From Desulfobulbaceae bacterium (GTDB lineage Bacteria > Desulfobacterota > Desulfobulbia > Desulfobulbales > Desulfobulbaceae): a stretch of DNA of 64,000 nt. The DNA lies in contig JAAYIE010000084.1 of assembly GCA_012744275.1 (NCBI GenBank), forward strand, positions 24,344-88,343, written 5' to 3'. Of the stretch, positions 1 to 8,894 are shown one piece after another. The notes under the pieces were generated by a model. The model was not told where the DNA came from, searched no databases, and saw only the letters and a program-made list of their open reading frames with translations. The position numbers and the translations under genes are program-made. How positions within the stretch are numbered: position 1 is the stretch's first letter; each line of letters opens with the position of its first letter.

Positions 1-85
1 CTTTGAGGATACGCTGGCCGGAAAAGGACTTGCTGAGATTTTCAGCCTGTAAAATGGGGACAGTTGGGGCAGCAGCGTTATTCAT
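1..85 (-). CDS. Polar amino-acid ABC transporter ATPase, N-terminal fragment
   Basis: Reading the minus strand from base 85 gives MNNAAAPTVPILQAENLSKS..., the usual opening of an ABC ATPase (the strand before Walker A). The gene runs off the left edge. Its ATG overlaps the permease stop as ATGA, so the two are translationally coupled. With the binding protein and permease it completes a PAAT-type importer, where this subunit would hydrolyse ATP at the cytoplasmic face. Only about 28 residues are visible, so the call rests on the context and the N-terminal pattern. Confidence 0.75.
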   Translation of the reverse strand, partial: MNNAAAPTVPILQAENLSKSFSGQRILK

Positions 86-762
86 GACTTTTCTTCTTCA
101 GTGTAACCAGGAATGCGCACTTTGTGCTCCAGTTTACGCAGGGCCGTGACTCCGGCCCAGGTAAGGAAAAAGTAGAGCAGACCAGCGGCCAGGTAGAGGG
201 GCAGGTGCTGATAGGTGCGCGAAGCAACGAATTGGGCCCTGGCCATGATTTCCGGTGCGCCGATGACAAAAGCCAGGGCAGAATCCTTGAGGATGATGGA
301 GTATTCGTTGGACCAGGCTGGGATGGAGATGCGCAGTGCCTGCGGCAAGATGATGGAGCGAATGGCCGCTGCCTCGCTCATACCCAAGGCGCTGGCTGCC
401 CGAAATTGCCCTTGTGGCAGCGACATGATCGCCCCACGGAAGATGTTAGCCTGATAGGCGCCGGTGGTCAGTCCCAGTACCGCCGCAACCGCGGCCAGGG
501 CAGGTATCTGGATGTTCAAATGCGGAAAGAGGCCGAAGTAAAAGAGAAAAAGCAGGGCCAGGATGGGAACACCCCTGAAAAACCACAGGTAGGCCGTCAG
601 TGCCCATTTGAGCCATCTGGGGCCGTACACCAGCCCTACAGCAGCCAATACCCCGATAAAGAGGCCGATAAACATGGCCGCGATGACAATAAGCCCCGTG
701 TTTATTGCTCCAAACAGCAGATAGGGAAAGGCATCGAGGACGGCGTTGAGTTGGGCCTGCAT
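82..762 (-). CDS. Polar amino-acid ABC transporter permease (HisM/GlnP type)
   Basis: 226 residues, the normal length for a PAAT-family inner-membrane permease. Hydrophobic segments begin near residues 15-45 and continue through the protein. The EAA-type cytoplasmic loop is seen as ASALGMSEAAAIRSIILPQA, which docks the ATPase. It lies between the binding-protein gene upstream and the ATPase gene, with which it overlaps by four bases, so it is the middle gene of one minus-strand operon. The substrate (polar, basic or acidic amino acid) cannot be read from the permease. The family assignment is secure. Confidence 0.92.
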   Translation of the reverse strand: MQAQLNAVLDAFPYLLFGAINTGLIVIAAMFIGLFIGVLAAVGLVYGPRWLKWALTAYLWFFRGVPILALLFLFYFGLFPHLNIQIPALAAVAAVLGLTTGAYQANIFRGAIMSLPQGQFRAASALGMSEAAAIRSIILPQALRISIPAWSNEYSIILKDSALAFVIGAPEIMARAQFVASRTYQHLPLYLAAGLLYFFLTWAGVTALRKLEHKVRIPGYTEEEKS

Positions 763-892
763 GGAGATAGTTTTGGGTGCGCTTAATTAAGCTTAAGTGT
801 GCGTGGATTAGCGTGCAATCAGAACGATCAGGCTGAGCCGGGGGCGAGCCGGCTGTATCTTTGGGATATGCATTAAGATATCGCATCACAAC

Positions 893-926
893 GTGTAGCA
901 CAGGCACACAGGTGCCTGTGCTACAC
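893..926 (-). terminator. Stem-loop between binding-protein and permease genes
   Basis: A perfect 15-bp inverted repeat (GTGTAGCACAGGCAC, 4-nt loop) lies 12 bp past the binding-protein stop and before the permease. No U-run follows on the minus strand, so it is more likely an RNA-stabilising or partial-termination hairpin. Such hairpins commonly raise binding-protein expression over that of the permease. The structure is seen directly; the role is inferred. Confidence 0.6.
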
Positions 927-937
927 GCAGGAAGAAA

Positions 938-1681
938 TTATTTGTCCAGATCGTATTTCTGGATCAGCTCTTCCCAGTACGGGGTAGCCATCAATTTTTT
1001 CAGGCTGGCATTAACCTTGTCCAATAGTTCCGTGTCTTCCTTGCGTATCGCATAGCCAAAATCCTCTTCCTGCATACCAAAGGTGCCCAGAATTTTTACA
1101 TCCTTTTTGGATACAGCGTCATTGGCCGGGGCATCGTCCATGGCAGCGGCATCAATGCGGCCGTTGAGCAGATCTTCCACGGCGAGTGGCGCTGAGCTGT
1201 AGTAGCGCAGGGTAACATTATAGCCCTTGGCCGCGATCTCATCCTTGAGCCATTTGGCCTCGGTGGTGCCCTGTTGCACGCCTAGGATTTTCTTGGTGGT
1301 ATACACGTCTTCAACAGTCAAAGCTGAATCTTTTTTTACCACAAAAACCTGCTTGATGATCCAGTAGGGGATGGTGAAATTAACCTGTTTGGCGCGTTCC
1401 GGGTTGATGCTCATACCAGAGGCGATGATATCGATTTTTTTGGTGACCAAGCTGGTGACGATTCCGTCCCATTCGATGGGTACATGGCTTATTTCCATGC
1501 CCAGATCCTTGGCGATCCAATCCATGGCATCTACGTCAAAGCCACTGGGTTTACCGGTTTTGTCAATGAAGGCAAAAGGCGGAAAATTGGCGTCGATGCC
1601 ATTAACAAGCTTGCCAGAGGCCAAAGCCTGGCCTGAGAACAGAAACAGGGCACAGAGGGAGAACAGGAGCAGTTTTCGCAT
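938..1681 (-). CDS. Amino-acid ABC transporter substrate-binding protein
   Basis: 247 residues. The first 22 form a signal peptide (MRKLLLFSLCALFLFSGQALA, cleaved before SGK), followed by a type II periplasmic binding fold (SBP_bac_3). Typical family segments are present: GFDVDAMDWIAKDLG, the IIASGMSINPERAKQVNFT strand and DGxAxDDxPAND-like residues near 180. It captures the amino acid in the periplasm and delivers it to the permease encoded just downstream. A good ribosome site (AAGGAA) supports the ATG at 1681. The ligand is not determined. Confidence 0.93.
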   Translation of the reverse strand: MRKLLLFSLCALFLFSGQALASGKLVNGIDANFPPFAFIDKTGKPSGFDVDAMDWIAKDLGMEISHVPIEWDGIVTSLVTKKIDIIASGMSINPERAKQVNFTIPYWIIKQVFVVKKDSALTVEDVYTTKKILGVQQGTTEAKWLKDEIAAKGYNVTLRYYSSAPLAVEDLLNGRIDAAAMDDAPANDAVSKKDVKILGTFGMQEEDFGYAIRKEDTELLDKVNASLKKLMATPYWEELIQKYDLDK

Positions 1682-1950
1682 GGTCGGTTCCTTGGTTTGT
1701 GCTTGGCGTTGACACCGGCCTGGCTTGCCTGGGCCGGTATAAATGAAAGGTAATGCCTACTAATTGCCATAGGCTAGGATGGTTGATATAGTTAAAAAGT
1801 ACCGTGGTGTCAATGATTCATCCTTGTACGCCATCGGTTTCAATTAGCGCAATTTTAGCACAGCACGAGTGTTCACAGATCAAGTCGTGGCTGCATAATA
1901 ATTGCTGAAAAGTATGCAGAGCGCACGTTAGCAATAGGGAGGACAAAATC

Positions 1951-2886
1951 ATGCGACGACGAGACATCTTGAGGGCCATAGCCTTAGGCGGTGCTGCTGT
2001 TGTGATCCGTCCCTTTGGTAACTTTGATGTGCTGGCGCAAACCGGCAGTGGCGCTGCCTCCGGTAGTGCCGATCTGGTGGCTGCCCTGGGTGGCGATCCT
2101 GCCGAAATGCTGCGCCAAGCCCTGCTTGAACTGGGTGGTATCGAGCGTTTTGTGCACAAGGGAAACCGGGTAGTCATCAAGCCCAATATCGGCTGGGACA
2201 ACACCCCGGAGGAGGCTGGCAATTCCAATCCGGAACTGGTGGCGGCCCTGGTGCGCCACTGCCTGGGGGCCGGAGCTGCCAAGGTGAGTGTACTTGATCA
2301 CACCTGTGATCAGTGGAAGGCATGCTACATGAACAGCGGCATTGAACAGGCGGTGAAAGCGGCCGGCGGGGAAATGCTGTCTGCCGACAACCGGAGCAGT
2401 TATCAGCAAGTAGATCTGCCCAGGGGCAAGATCTTGAAAAATGCCCAGATCCACAAGGCCATTCTGGAGAGCGATGCCTGGTTTAACGTGCCTGTTTTGA
2501 AATCCCACGGTGGTACCGGGATGACTGTATCCATGAAAAATCTGATGGGCATTGTTTGGGACCGAGGCTTTTTTCACTGGAACGATCTGCACCAGTGCAT
2601 TGCCGACATCTGCACCCTGCCCAAGCCACCGGTTCTGAATATTGTTGATGCCTACCGCATTCTGGTCAAAGGCGGCCCGCGTGGTGGCCGTGGCAAGGAG
2701 GTGGTGGTGGCCAAGGGTTTGTTTGCCTCGACCGACATGGTGGCGGTGGATACAGCTGCTATCCGCTTCTTTAACCAGCTGCGTGCCATGCCCCTGGAAA
2801 GTATCGGCTATCTGAGTAAGGGGGAAGAACTGTCGGTGGGCACAACACATTTGGACAGCCTGGCTGTTAAGCGGCTTAAAATTTGA
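1951..2886 (+). CDS. DUF362 family Fe-S-associated protein with Tat-like signal
   Basis: 311 residues preceded by GGGAGG. The N-terminus RRRDILRAIALGG with an AxA site near residue 30 looks like a twin-arginine signal, suggesting folded export with a cofactor. The body matches DUF362, recognised by VVIKPNIGWDN, VLDHTCDQW, the NVPVLKSHGGTGMTVSMKN region and a C-terminal DMVAVDTAA block. DUF362 proteins often occur with ferredoxin domains, but their reaction is not established. The next gene is a membrane polyferredoxin, which suggests a shared electron-transfer role in the membrane or periplasm. A repeat copy separates the two genes. Confidence 0.85.
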   Translation: MRRRDILRAIALGGAAVVIRPFGNFDVLAQTGSGAASGSADLVAALGGDPAEMLRQALLELGGIERFVHKGNRVVIKPNIGWDNTPEEAGNSNPELVAALVRHCLGAGAAKVSVLDHTCDQWKACYMNSGIEQAVKAAGGEMLSADNRSSYQQVDLPRGKILKNAQIHKAILESDAWFNVPVLKSHGGTGMTVSMKNLMGIVWDRGFFHWNDLHQCIADICTLPKPPVLNIVDAYRILVKGGPRGGRGKEVVVAKGLFASTDMVAVDTAAIRFFNQLRAMPLESIGYLSKGEELSVGTTHLDSLAVKRLKI

Positions 2887-2902
2887 AAGCAATGCTCCAT
2901 AG

Positions 2903-3040
2903 TAATTCCCAGTTTCAGTTTAAAGATGTTCTCAAGGGGGCAAGACAAATACGATGCAGGCGTACATAGAGAGATGTTCTGCAGTATTTTTCGATGCCAA
3001 CACTTAAGGGCGCTTGAAAAGAGAAATGTGGAAATGGAAT
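2903..3040 (+). repeat. Dispersed inverted-end repeat, long copy 1
   Basis: Starts 16 bp after the DUF362 stop with TTCCCAGTTTCAGTTTAAAG, carries the core ATACGATGCAGGCGTACAT and ends with TGGAAATGGAAT inside the first codons of the polyferredoxin gene. It aligns with the copies at 4652, 7984, 10086 and 13709. The ends are an imperfect inverted repeat. No ORF of its own is seen. Confidence 0.7.
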
Positions 3041-4642
3041 AGCAGGTTGTTTCTGTTCGTTCGCAGGTTCTGCGCCGCTGCTGTCTTTCTGCTCCTGAGC
3101 CTGCTCTTTATAAGCACCAGCAGCGTTTTCTTGCAAGCAGCGCAATGCGTGGCAGCCCTTCAGATTATACCAGCGCTGATGACCGCCTCCTGGCTGGGCC
3201 TGATTTTGCTGGCACTGGCCACGCTGCTGTTCGGCAGGGCCTACTGCTCCTTTTTCTGCCCCTTGGGTATCCTGCAGGACCTGCTGGCTCGTCTCTTTGC
3301 CAGGAGAAAAAGAAAGCACCGTCACTTCCGCCCGCCTGCAAAGCTTATGCGGCCGGTCATTGCTGTCTTCTTTGCGGCCGCCCTTGCCTTTGGCAACACC
3401 GTTCTGGTGACTCTGCTGGACCCCTACAGCCTGTACGGCATTATGGCCGTGAATCTTTTCAAACAAGGCTGGACAGCGCTGAATAACGCTTTGGTACAAT
3501 ACAGCTGGTTTGCCTCGCTTTTTGTCTTGTATCCTTTACCCTACTCCAACCTGACAATTGTCTCCTTCCTGACGGCGCTGGCACTGCTGGCTTTTTTTAT
3601 GGTTTTCGTGCTGCTGCGTGGGCGTGAATACTGCAGCAGTATCTGTCCGGTGGGTACAGTGCTGGGCTGGCTGGGACGTTACGCTCTTTTTCGTGTTCGT
3701 TTTGAAGCAAACCAATGCACACACTGCCGCCGTTGTGAACAGGTATGCAAAACCTCGTGCATTGATAGTGGTGCTCTGCAAATTGATTACAGCCGCTGTG
3801 TGCTCTGCTTTAATTGCCTGCCGGTCTGCAGCCATAATGCGGTCCACTACGGTTTGTCAAAGCTCGCAAGCAAGGCAGGCCATGATTCCACGTGCTATCC
3901 TGTTGGCAAAGAGAAGACAGAACAGGTGGAAGATGATAAAGTTGTGCTGGTGGGTATAAACGCAGACCGGCGGCGCTTTGTGGGGCTGCACCTGGCAGTA
4001 CTGGCGGCGATATCAGGCGTGGGCGTTCCTCTGTTCGCGCAGGCCAGAAAGGTGCATGCCCGCGCTACAGAAAAAGAGGCGCAGGTAGCCCTTACTCCAC
4101 CCGGCTCCCGTTCACGCGCTCATTTTATCCGTCACTGCACCGCCTGTCAGCTCTGCGTAGCCCGTTGCCCCACCCGGGTGCTCCGACCTTCCCTGGGCGA
4201 GTATGGGCTATTACAGATTTTGCAACCTCGGATGGATTTTGGGCTGGGGTACTGCAACTATGACTGTGTGATCTGTTCTGAGCTCTGTCCCAGCGGCGCG
4301 ATTTTACCGCTGAGCATTCAGGAAAAACACGAAACCCAAACGGGAAACGTGCATTTTATTCAGCATCTCTGTGTGGTGGAAAGTAAACTGCAGAGTTGCG
4401 GCGCCTGTGCCGAGCACTGCCCAAGCCTGGCTGTAAAAATGGTAACCTACAATAAAGCGCCCCATCTCACCATTCCGGAAATCACGCCGGACCTCTGCGT
4501 GGGCTGTGGCGCCTGCGAACACGCCTGTCCGGTGCTGCCAGACAAGGCCATTTATGTGCAGGGTTTACTCAGACACCAAAAGGCCCGCATACTGCCCAGG
4601 GGGCAGCAAATTCACCGGCAGATGGATAGCTTTGGGTTTTAG
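3026..4642 (+). CDS. NapH-NapG-like membrane polyferredoxin fusion
   Basis: About 538 residues from ATG 3026 (a TTG at 3014 is the alternative; the start lies inside a repeat copy). The N-terminal half is NapH/MauN-like: four to five membrane spans, CSFFCPLG and CSSICPVG motifs that mark quinol-linked ferredoxin proteins, then two [4Fe-4S] motifs (CTHCRRCEQVC, CVLCFNCLPVC). Near residue 315, RRRFVG followed by a hydrophobic stretch resembles the NapG/MauM export anchor. The remainder is NapG-like with four more cysteine clusters, ending CVGCGACEHACP. It probably passes electrons from quinol to periplasmic acceptors, with the upstream DUF362 protein as a possible partner. Family features are clear; the physiological acceptor is unknown. 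Confidence 0.85.
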   Translation: MWKWNSRLFLFVRRFCAAAVFLLLSLLFISTSSVFLQAAQCVAALQIIPALMTASWLGLILLALATLLFGRAYCSFFCPLGILQDLLARLFARRKRKHRHFRPPAKLMRPVIAVFFAAALAFGNTVLVTLLDPYSLYGIMAVNLFKQGWTALNNALVQYSWFASLFVLYPLPYSNLTIVSFLTALALLAFFMVFVLLRGREYCSSICPVGTVLGWLGRYALFRVRFEANQCTHCRRCEQVCKTSCIDSGALQIDYSRCVLCFNCLPVCSHNAVHYGLSKLASKAGHDSTCYPVGKEKTEQVEDDKVVLVGINADRRRFVGLHLAVLAAISGVGVPLFAQARKVHARATEKEAQVALTPPGSRSRAHFIRHCTACQLCVARCPTRVLRPSLGEYGLLQILQPRMDFGLGYCNYDCVICSELCPSGAILPLSIQEKHETQTGNVHFIQHLCVVESKLQSCGACAEHCPSLAVKMVTYNKAPHLTIPEITPDLCVGCGACEHACPVLPDKAIYVQGLLRHQKARILPRGQQIHRQMDSFGF

Positions 4643-4651
4643 GGAGGACAG

Positions 4652-4780
4652 CCCCAGTTCCAGATAATGACGCCTAGCAAGGAGACAAGAAAAATACGAC
4701 GCAGGCGTGCATTGTGGCGCGTTTTGCAGAGGAAATCCGTTGCCGGCATATTGCGCGCTTTGATCTTGAGCTGGAATTAT
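4652..4780 (+). repeat. Dispersed inverted-end repeat, long copy 2
   Basis: Lies between the convergent polyferredoxin and ABC-F genes. It shows AGTTCCAGATAATGACGC at the left, the core AATACGACGCAGGCGTGCAT in the middle and CTTTGATCTTGAGCTGGAATTAT at the right. Its last bases supply the TAA stop of the ABC-F gene. It may also serve as the shared 3' end for both transcripts. Confidence 0.7.
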
Positions 4781-6645
4781 CCGTTTTTTCGTTCTTCTAG
4801 CGTACTCCAGCGCTGGTACAGGCCTTCCACTTTGGCGCTGAGTTCCTCTTGCCGCTGCCAGCATTCTGCCAAACTTGCTGCATCGGCCATAATTGCAGGA
4901 TCGGCCATCCGTGTCTGCACCTCTGTGAGTTCAGCCTCGGCAGCAAGGATGCGCTCCTCCATCTGATCGTATTCCCGCTGCTCCATGTAGGAGAGTTTGC
5001 CGGGCTTTGGCCTGGTTGCTGTCTGCACTGTGCGATCAGGAGCGTTTTCTTTAGCCGCCTGCTCCTGCCTGGCCTGCTTTGTCTGTTCTGCATCCAGCCA
5101 TTCCAGCCATTGATCGCAGTCGGCAAAGTAGGCGGTCTGGCCCAGCCCGTCGAAACCAAGAATATGGGTGCAGAGCCGGTCGAGCAGGTAACGATCATGG
5201 GTGACCAGCACCACGGCCCCGGGAAATTCGTTCAGGCTTTCCTCCAGCACATCCAGGGCGGGAATATCCAGATCGTTGGTGGGTTCATCCAATAGTAGTA
5301 TATCTGCGGGACGTTGCATGAGCCGGGCTAGAAGAATGCGGGCCTGCTCGCCGCCGGAGAGGCGGGAAACCGGGGTTTCCAGTTGATCAGGCCGGAAGAG
5401 GAAGCGTTTTGCCCAGCCGGCCACATGCACGCTGCGGTTCTGGTAAAGCACACTGTCACCATCCGGAGCCAGGGCCCGGCGCAGACTCTGGTCAGTGTCA
5501 AGCTGTTCTCGCCTTTGATCAAAGCTGACCAGGCGAATATCGTCGGCCAGGCGAATGGTGCCGTGGTCAGGCCTGATTTCCGGCTCATCCTCCACGCTGG
5601 CTGCCAAAATGCGCATCAGGGTGGATTTACCGCAGCCGTTGTTACCAACCAGACCCAGGCACAGGCCCGGAGCAAGGAGAATATCCACCCCGGAGAAGAG
5701 GTGTCGTTCTCCAAAGGATTTGGCCAGGCCTTGGGCTTCAAGCAGTTTTTTCGTTTTGCGTTCTGTACCGTCAAAGCGGATGCCCGCCTGGCCCAAGGCG
5801 CGGTTTCGACTTTGTAGCTCGCCTAGTTCGTCCTGCAAATGGCCAGCAGCATCAATGCGATATTTGGCTTTGGTAGTACGGGCCTTGGGGCCCCGACGTA
5901 GCCATTCGGTTTCGCGGCGCATTTTGTTGGCCAGCCGCTCTTCCAGTTGCTGCCGCTGGAGCAGATACTCGGCCCTTTTTTCTACAAAGTCGGCATAAGT
6001 ACCCTGTACCTGCAATGAACCCTGCGGATACACCGCAGAGAGTTCCACCACCCGGTTGACTGTACTTTCGAGAAAGCGGCGGTCATGGCTGACCAGAAGA
6101 CAGGCAGCCGGGCTGTCCGGCCAGTTGGCTGTGAGGAGTTTCTCCAGCCAGAGGATACCGGCAATATCAAGGTGGTTGGTGGGTTCGTCCAGGATCAGCA
6201 AATCCGGCGCATTCAAGAGGGCCCGACACAGGGCCAGTCGCTTGCGCCAACCGCCGGAAAGACGCACCACCTTTTGCTGAGGATCATCAAATTCAGCACG
6301 GCTGAGCAGGGTGTGCACCCGGGTATAGAGTTCTGTTTCCGTAATCCTGCCGCTGTTGGCTTCGTCTTGCCCGGCCTGAACCAGGTTAGCATACAGACTC
6401 TTGCCCTCATCAAAAGTGTCTTCCTGAGCCAGATAACCGATGCGTGCTCCCCTTTGCAAGGTGAAGCTGCCACTGTCCGGTTGCTCCAGGTTGCAGAGAA
6501 TTTTCAGCAGGGTGGATTTGCCCGAACCGTTGGGGCCAATCAGGCCGATCCGTTCCCCTGGTTCAACATTGAACTGCACATTGCTAAATAACTGCTGCGC
6601 GCCAAAGGCCTTGCTCAGACCTTGAACCTGCAGGAGTGCACACAT
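4777..6645 (-). CDS. ABC-F family ATPase (Uup-like)
   Basis: 622 residues with two ABC ATPase domains and no membrane spans. Walker A motifs are GPNGSGKST and GNNGCGKST, signatures LSGGWRKRLALCRAL and LSGGEQARILLARL, and Walker B LLILDEPTNHLDI and ILLLDEPTNDLDI. Between them is the ABC-F linker rich in charged helix (residues ~230-290). After the second domain comes a Uup-type coiled-coil tail (~540-622). These proteins act on ribosomes or, for Uup, on stalled complexes and DNA stability. The stop codon is contributed by the adjacent repeat copy. Confidence 0.92.
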   Translation of the reverse strand: MCALLQVQGLSKAFGAQQLFSNVQFNVEPGERIGLIGPNGSGKSTLLKILCNLEQPDSGSFTLQRGARIGYLAQEDTFDEGKSLYANLVQAGQDEANSGRITETELYTRVHTLLSRAEFDDPQQKVVRLSGGWRKRLALCRALLNAPDLLILDEPTNHLDIAGILWLEKLLTANWPDSPAACLLVSHDRRFLESTVNRVVELSAVYPQGSLQVQGTYADFVEKRAEYLLQRQQLEERLANKMRRETEWLRRGPKARTTKAKYRIDAAGHLQDELGELQSRNRALGQAGIRFDGTERKTKKLLEAQGLAKSFGERHLFSGVDILLAPGLCLGLVGNNGCGKSTLMRILAASVEDEPEIRPDHGTIRLADDIRLVSFDQRREQLDTDQSLRRALAPDGDSVLYQNRSVHVAGWAKRFLFRPDQLETPVSRLSGGEQARILLARLMQRPADILLLDEPTNDLDIPALDVLEESLNEFPGAVVLVTHDRYLLDRLCTHILGFDGLGQTAYFADCDQWLEWLDAEQTKQARQEQAAKENAPDRTVQTATRPKPGKLSYMEQREYDQMEERILAAEAELTEVQTRMADPAIMADAASLAECWQRQEELSAKVEGLYQRWSTLEERKNG

Positions 6646-6693
6646 ACGGATAGTCCCTTCTTTTTTGATAACGCTTTTGGGCTGAACAGATCA

Positions 6694-7788
6694 TTAGCTG
6701 CTCAGGGTAACGGCATCAGCCCTGGGATAGGAGCCCAAGAGCTCGAAGTAGGCGCAGATCTGCCGCAGAATATTGCAGGCCTCGTAAATGGCCGGATCAT
6801 CAATGTGGCCGATCATATCGAGAAAAAACATGTACTTCCAGACTTTATCCTTGGTGGGGCGTGATTCCAGTTTGGCCAGGTCGATATTCTTGGCCGAAAG
6901 GATGGTGAGGATTTCGTTGAGCGCACCTGGCCGGTTTATCAGACCAATGAGGACGGAGGTTTTGTCGCTGCCGCTTTTGGAAGGAGATTTTTTTCCGAGT
7001 ACCAAAAAACGGGTGGTATTGCCTTGAAAGTCTTCAATGCCTTTAACCACCACCTGTAACTGATAGGTGGTAATGGCAAGCGAGCCGGCGATGGCACCGA
7101 TGCTTGGGTCTTCAGCCGCCATTTTGGCCGCGGCTGCGGTAGAAAAGACCGGCAGGGTAGGGGTGTCCGGCAGGTGCTTGCGCAGCCATTGTCGGCACTG
7201 CGCCAGAGATTGGGCGTGGGAAGCCACGGTTGTAATGTCTTCGATATTACCCGAGCGATTGACCAGATTGTGACTGATGGGCAGTTCTATTTCGCCGCAA
7301 ATTTGCACTTTGTAGATAAGAAAGGAATCAAGCGAATAGGTGACCGCACCCTCAACGGAGTTTTCCACCGGAATGATGCCATACTGCACCCGTTCACGCT
7401 CCACCTCCTGAAAGACCTCGGCAATGGATTCCATGGGCATATAATCGGCGCTCTGGCCAAAATACTTGACTCCGGCCAAGTGGGTATAGGTGGCTTCCGG
7501 ACCCAGGTAGGCTACAATCGCTTTACGTTGCGACAGGCGGCAGGAGGTGATTATTTCGTGGAAGATGGAGTAGAGTGCCTTAGGTGGAAAAACATCCTTG
7601 TTATTCCGCCTGAGCCGTTCGTAAATTTCCAGCTCACGCTGCGGATCCCACTTGGCGCGCTTGGTCTCGCTTTTCAGTTTGCCGATGGTCTTGGCGCATT
7701 CCAATCGTTCTTTCAGCAGTTCCAGCATGGTGTCATCAATTTCGTCGATACGCTGGCGCACTTCGGCAATACTGTGCTTTTTTTCCAT
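6694..7788 (-). CDS. pheA: Bifunctional chorismate mutase / prephenate dehydratase
   Basis: 364 residues from the ATG at 7788; the longer track ORF adds an implausible 25-residue leader. Order: AroQ-type chorismate mutase (1-90, with AEVRQRIDEIDDTMLELLKE), prephenate dehydratase (~95-275, with YLGPEATYTHLA, the GIIPVENSVEGAVTYSLD loop and the TTRFLVLGKK catalytic segment) and an ACT regulatory domain (~280-360, LINRPGALNEIL and LESRP). It converts chorismate to phenylpyruvate in phenylalanine synthesis, with feedback control by Phe through ACT. No leader-peptide attenuator was seen upstream and no clear ribosome site. Confidence 0.95.
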   Translation of the reverse strand: MEKKHSIAEVRQRIDEIDDTMLELLKERLECAKTIGKLKSETKRAKWDPQRELEIYERLRRNNKDVFPPKALYSIFHEIITSCRLSQRKAIVAYLGPEATYTHLAGVKYFGQSADYMPMESIAEVFQEVERERVQYGIIPVENSVEGAVTYSLDSFLIYKVQICGEIELPISHNLVNRSGNIEDITTVASHAQSLAQCRQWLRKHLPDTPTLPVFSTAAAAKMAAEDPSIGAIAGSLAITTYQLQVVVKGIEDFQGNTTRFLVLGKKSPSKSGSDKTSVLIGLINRPGALNEILTILSAKNIDLAKLESRPTKDKVWKYMFFLDMIGHIDDPAIYEACNILRQICAYFELLGSYPRADAVTLSS

Positions 7789-7983
7789 AATTTTAATAAA
7801 AAGAGATAGGTAGGGGTGAAGATTCTTTATTAAATTTTGATTATACCAGCCCAAATAATGCAAGGGAAGGGGAAGAAAAGGTATACTCCTGCGTTAAACC
7901 AGGTAAGGGGCCAGAATTTGATTTTTAGATTGCGTTGTTTCCGTTCAAACAAAAGGCCTGTTTTCCCCTGCAGCTGTGAGATT

Positions 7984-8121
7984 GTTCCAATCCCATGTTA
8001 AAGGGCTCTTAAGGGCCTGGCCTTGGGATGGCCTTGGGAAATATTCCTCAACGTGCTGGTATGCACGCCTGCGTCTTATTTCCCTTATCCCTTTGGGGTA
8101 TCTTTGATCTAGGATTGGAAC
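7984..8121 (-). repeat. Dispersed inverted-end repeat, long copy 3
   Basis: Lies in the 376-bp gap between divergent pheA and the exported repeat protein; nothing else recognisable is in that gap. Ends are GTTCCAATCC and GGATTGGAAC, an almost perfect inverted pair. The core reads AAGACGCAGGCGTGCAT on the minus strand. It includes a local direct duplication (CCTTGGGA twice). Its position upstream of both genes means it may sit within a promoter region. Confidence 0.72.
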
Positions 8122-8164
8122 TATATGGCTGAAATCAAATAAAAATCGAGGAAAAGGAGTCGTC

Positions 8165-8857
8165 ATGAAGTTGCAACATCTTGGCAGTGCAGTTCTGGTT
8201 GGTATCATCCTGTTGGCCGTATCTGTAGTCTATGCCGATGATCGTCCTTTATCAGGGGCTGTCGGAGCGATCACCATTGACGACAATGTGATCATTCCCA
8301 GCGGCACCACGGCTGTTCTCAACGGCACAAGCATCAGAGGTAATGTGCGCGTTATGGACAACGCCCAACTCACCATGGTAGGCGCACGTGTTGATGGCGA
8401 TGTGCAGGCCTACTCTGCCCGGTCGGTGGATTTGAGGCAAGGAACCCAAGTGCAGGGAAATGTACAGGGAGAAAACACCATTTCCGTGCTGGTTCGCGAA
8501 AACACCTCGGTAGGTGGCAATGTCCAGATCAAGGAGGCAAGGGCAGCTGCCTCACAAAATGGTCTTCTGGTAAGTGGATCCCAGGTAAAAGGTGATGTGC
8601 AGGCCGAAAAAAGCTCGGGTAAACTGACGACAACCGGCAATGCTATCGGAGGTAATCTGCAGTTCGTAGAAAATAAAACCGGTTCTTACACAATCAGCAA
8701 CAACACCATTAACGGAGACCTGCAGTTTTTCAAAAACAGAGGCTCTGGCACAATCACCGGCAATCACATCAAGGGCAATCTGCAGAGCAAGGAAAACAGC
8801 ACTGCCCCTGCCGTACAAAACAATCAGGTACAAGGGGATACTGAAATAGAAGGGTGA
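8165..8857 (+). CDS. Exported repeat protein, predicted beta-helix
   Basis: 230 residues with a signal peptide (about 1-24, cleaved after VYA). From residue 45 on it is built of about 20-25 residue repeats with a hallmark G-[ND]-[VL]-Q/R (RGNVRV, DGDVQA, QGNVQG, GGNVQI, KGDVQA, GGNLQF, NGDLQF, KGNLQS, QGDTEI). Such spacing suggests a right-handed beta-helix or bactofilin-like solenoid in the periplasm or at the surface. No enzyme motif is present. It has a strong GGAG site and its own terminator, so it is a single-gene transcript. The function is unknown. Confidence 0.8.
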   Translation: MKLQHLGSAVLVGIILLAVSVVYADDRPLSGAVGAITIDDNVIIPSGTTAVLNGTSIRGNVRVMDNAQLTMVGARVDGDVQAYSARSVDLRQGTQVQGNVQGENTISVLVRENTSVGGNVQIKEARAAASQNGLLVSGSQVKGDVQAEKSSGKLTTTGNAIGGNLQFVENKTGSYTISNNTINGDLQFFKNRGSGTITGNHIKGNLQSKENSTAPAVQNNQVQGDTEIEG

Positions 8858-8894
8858 TAGTTCCGGCTTACCCGTAATTTTTTACAGTAATCCA

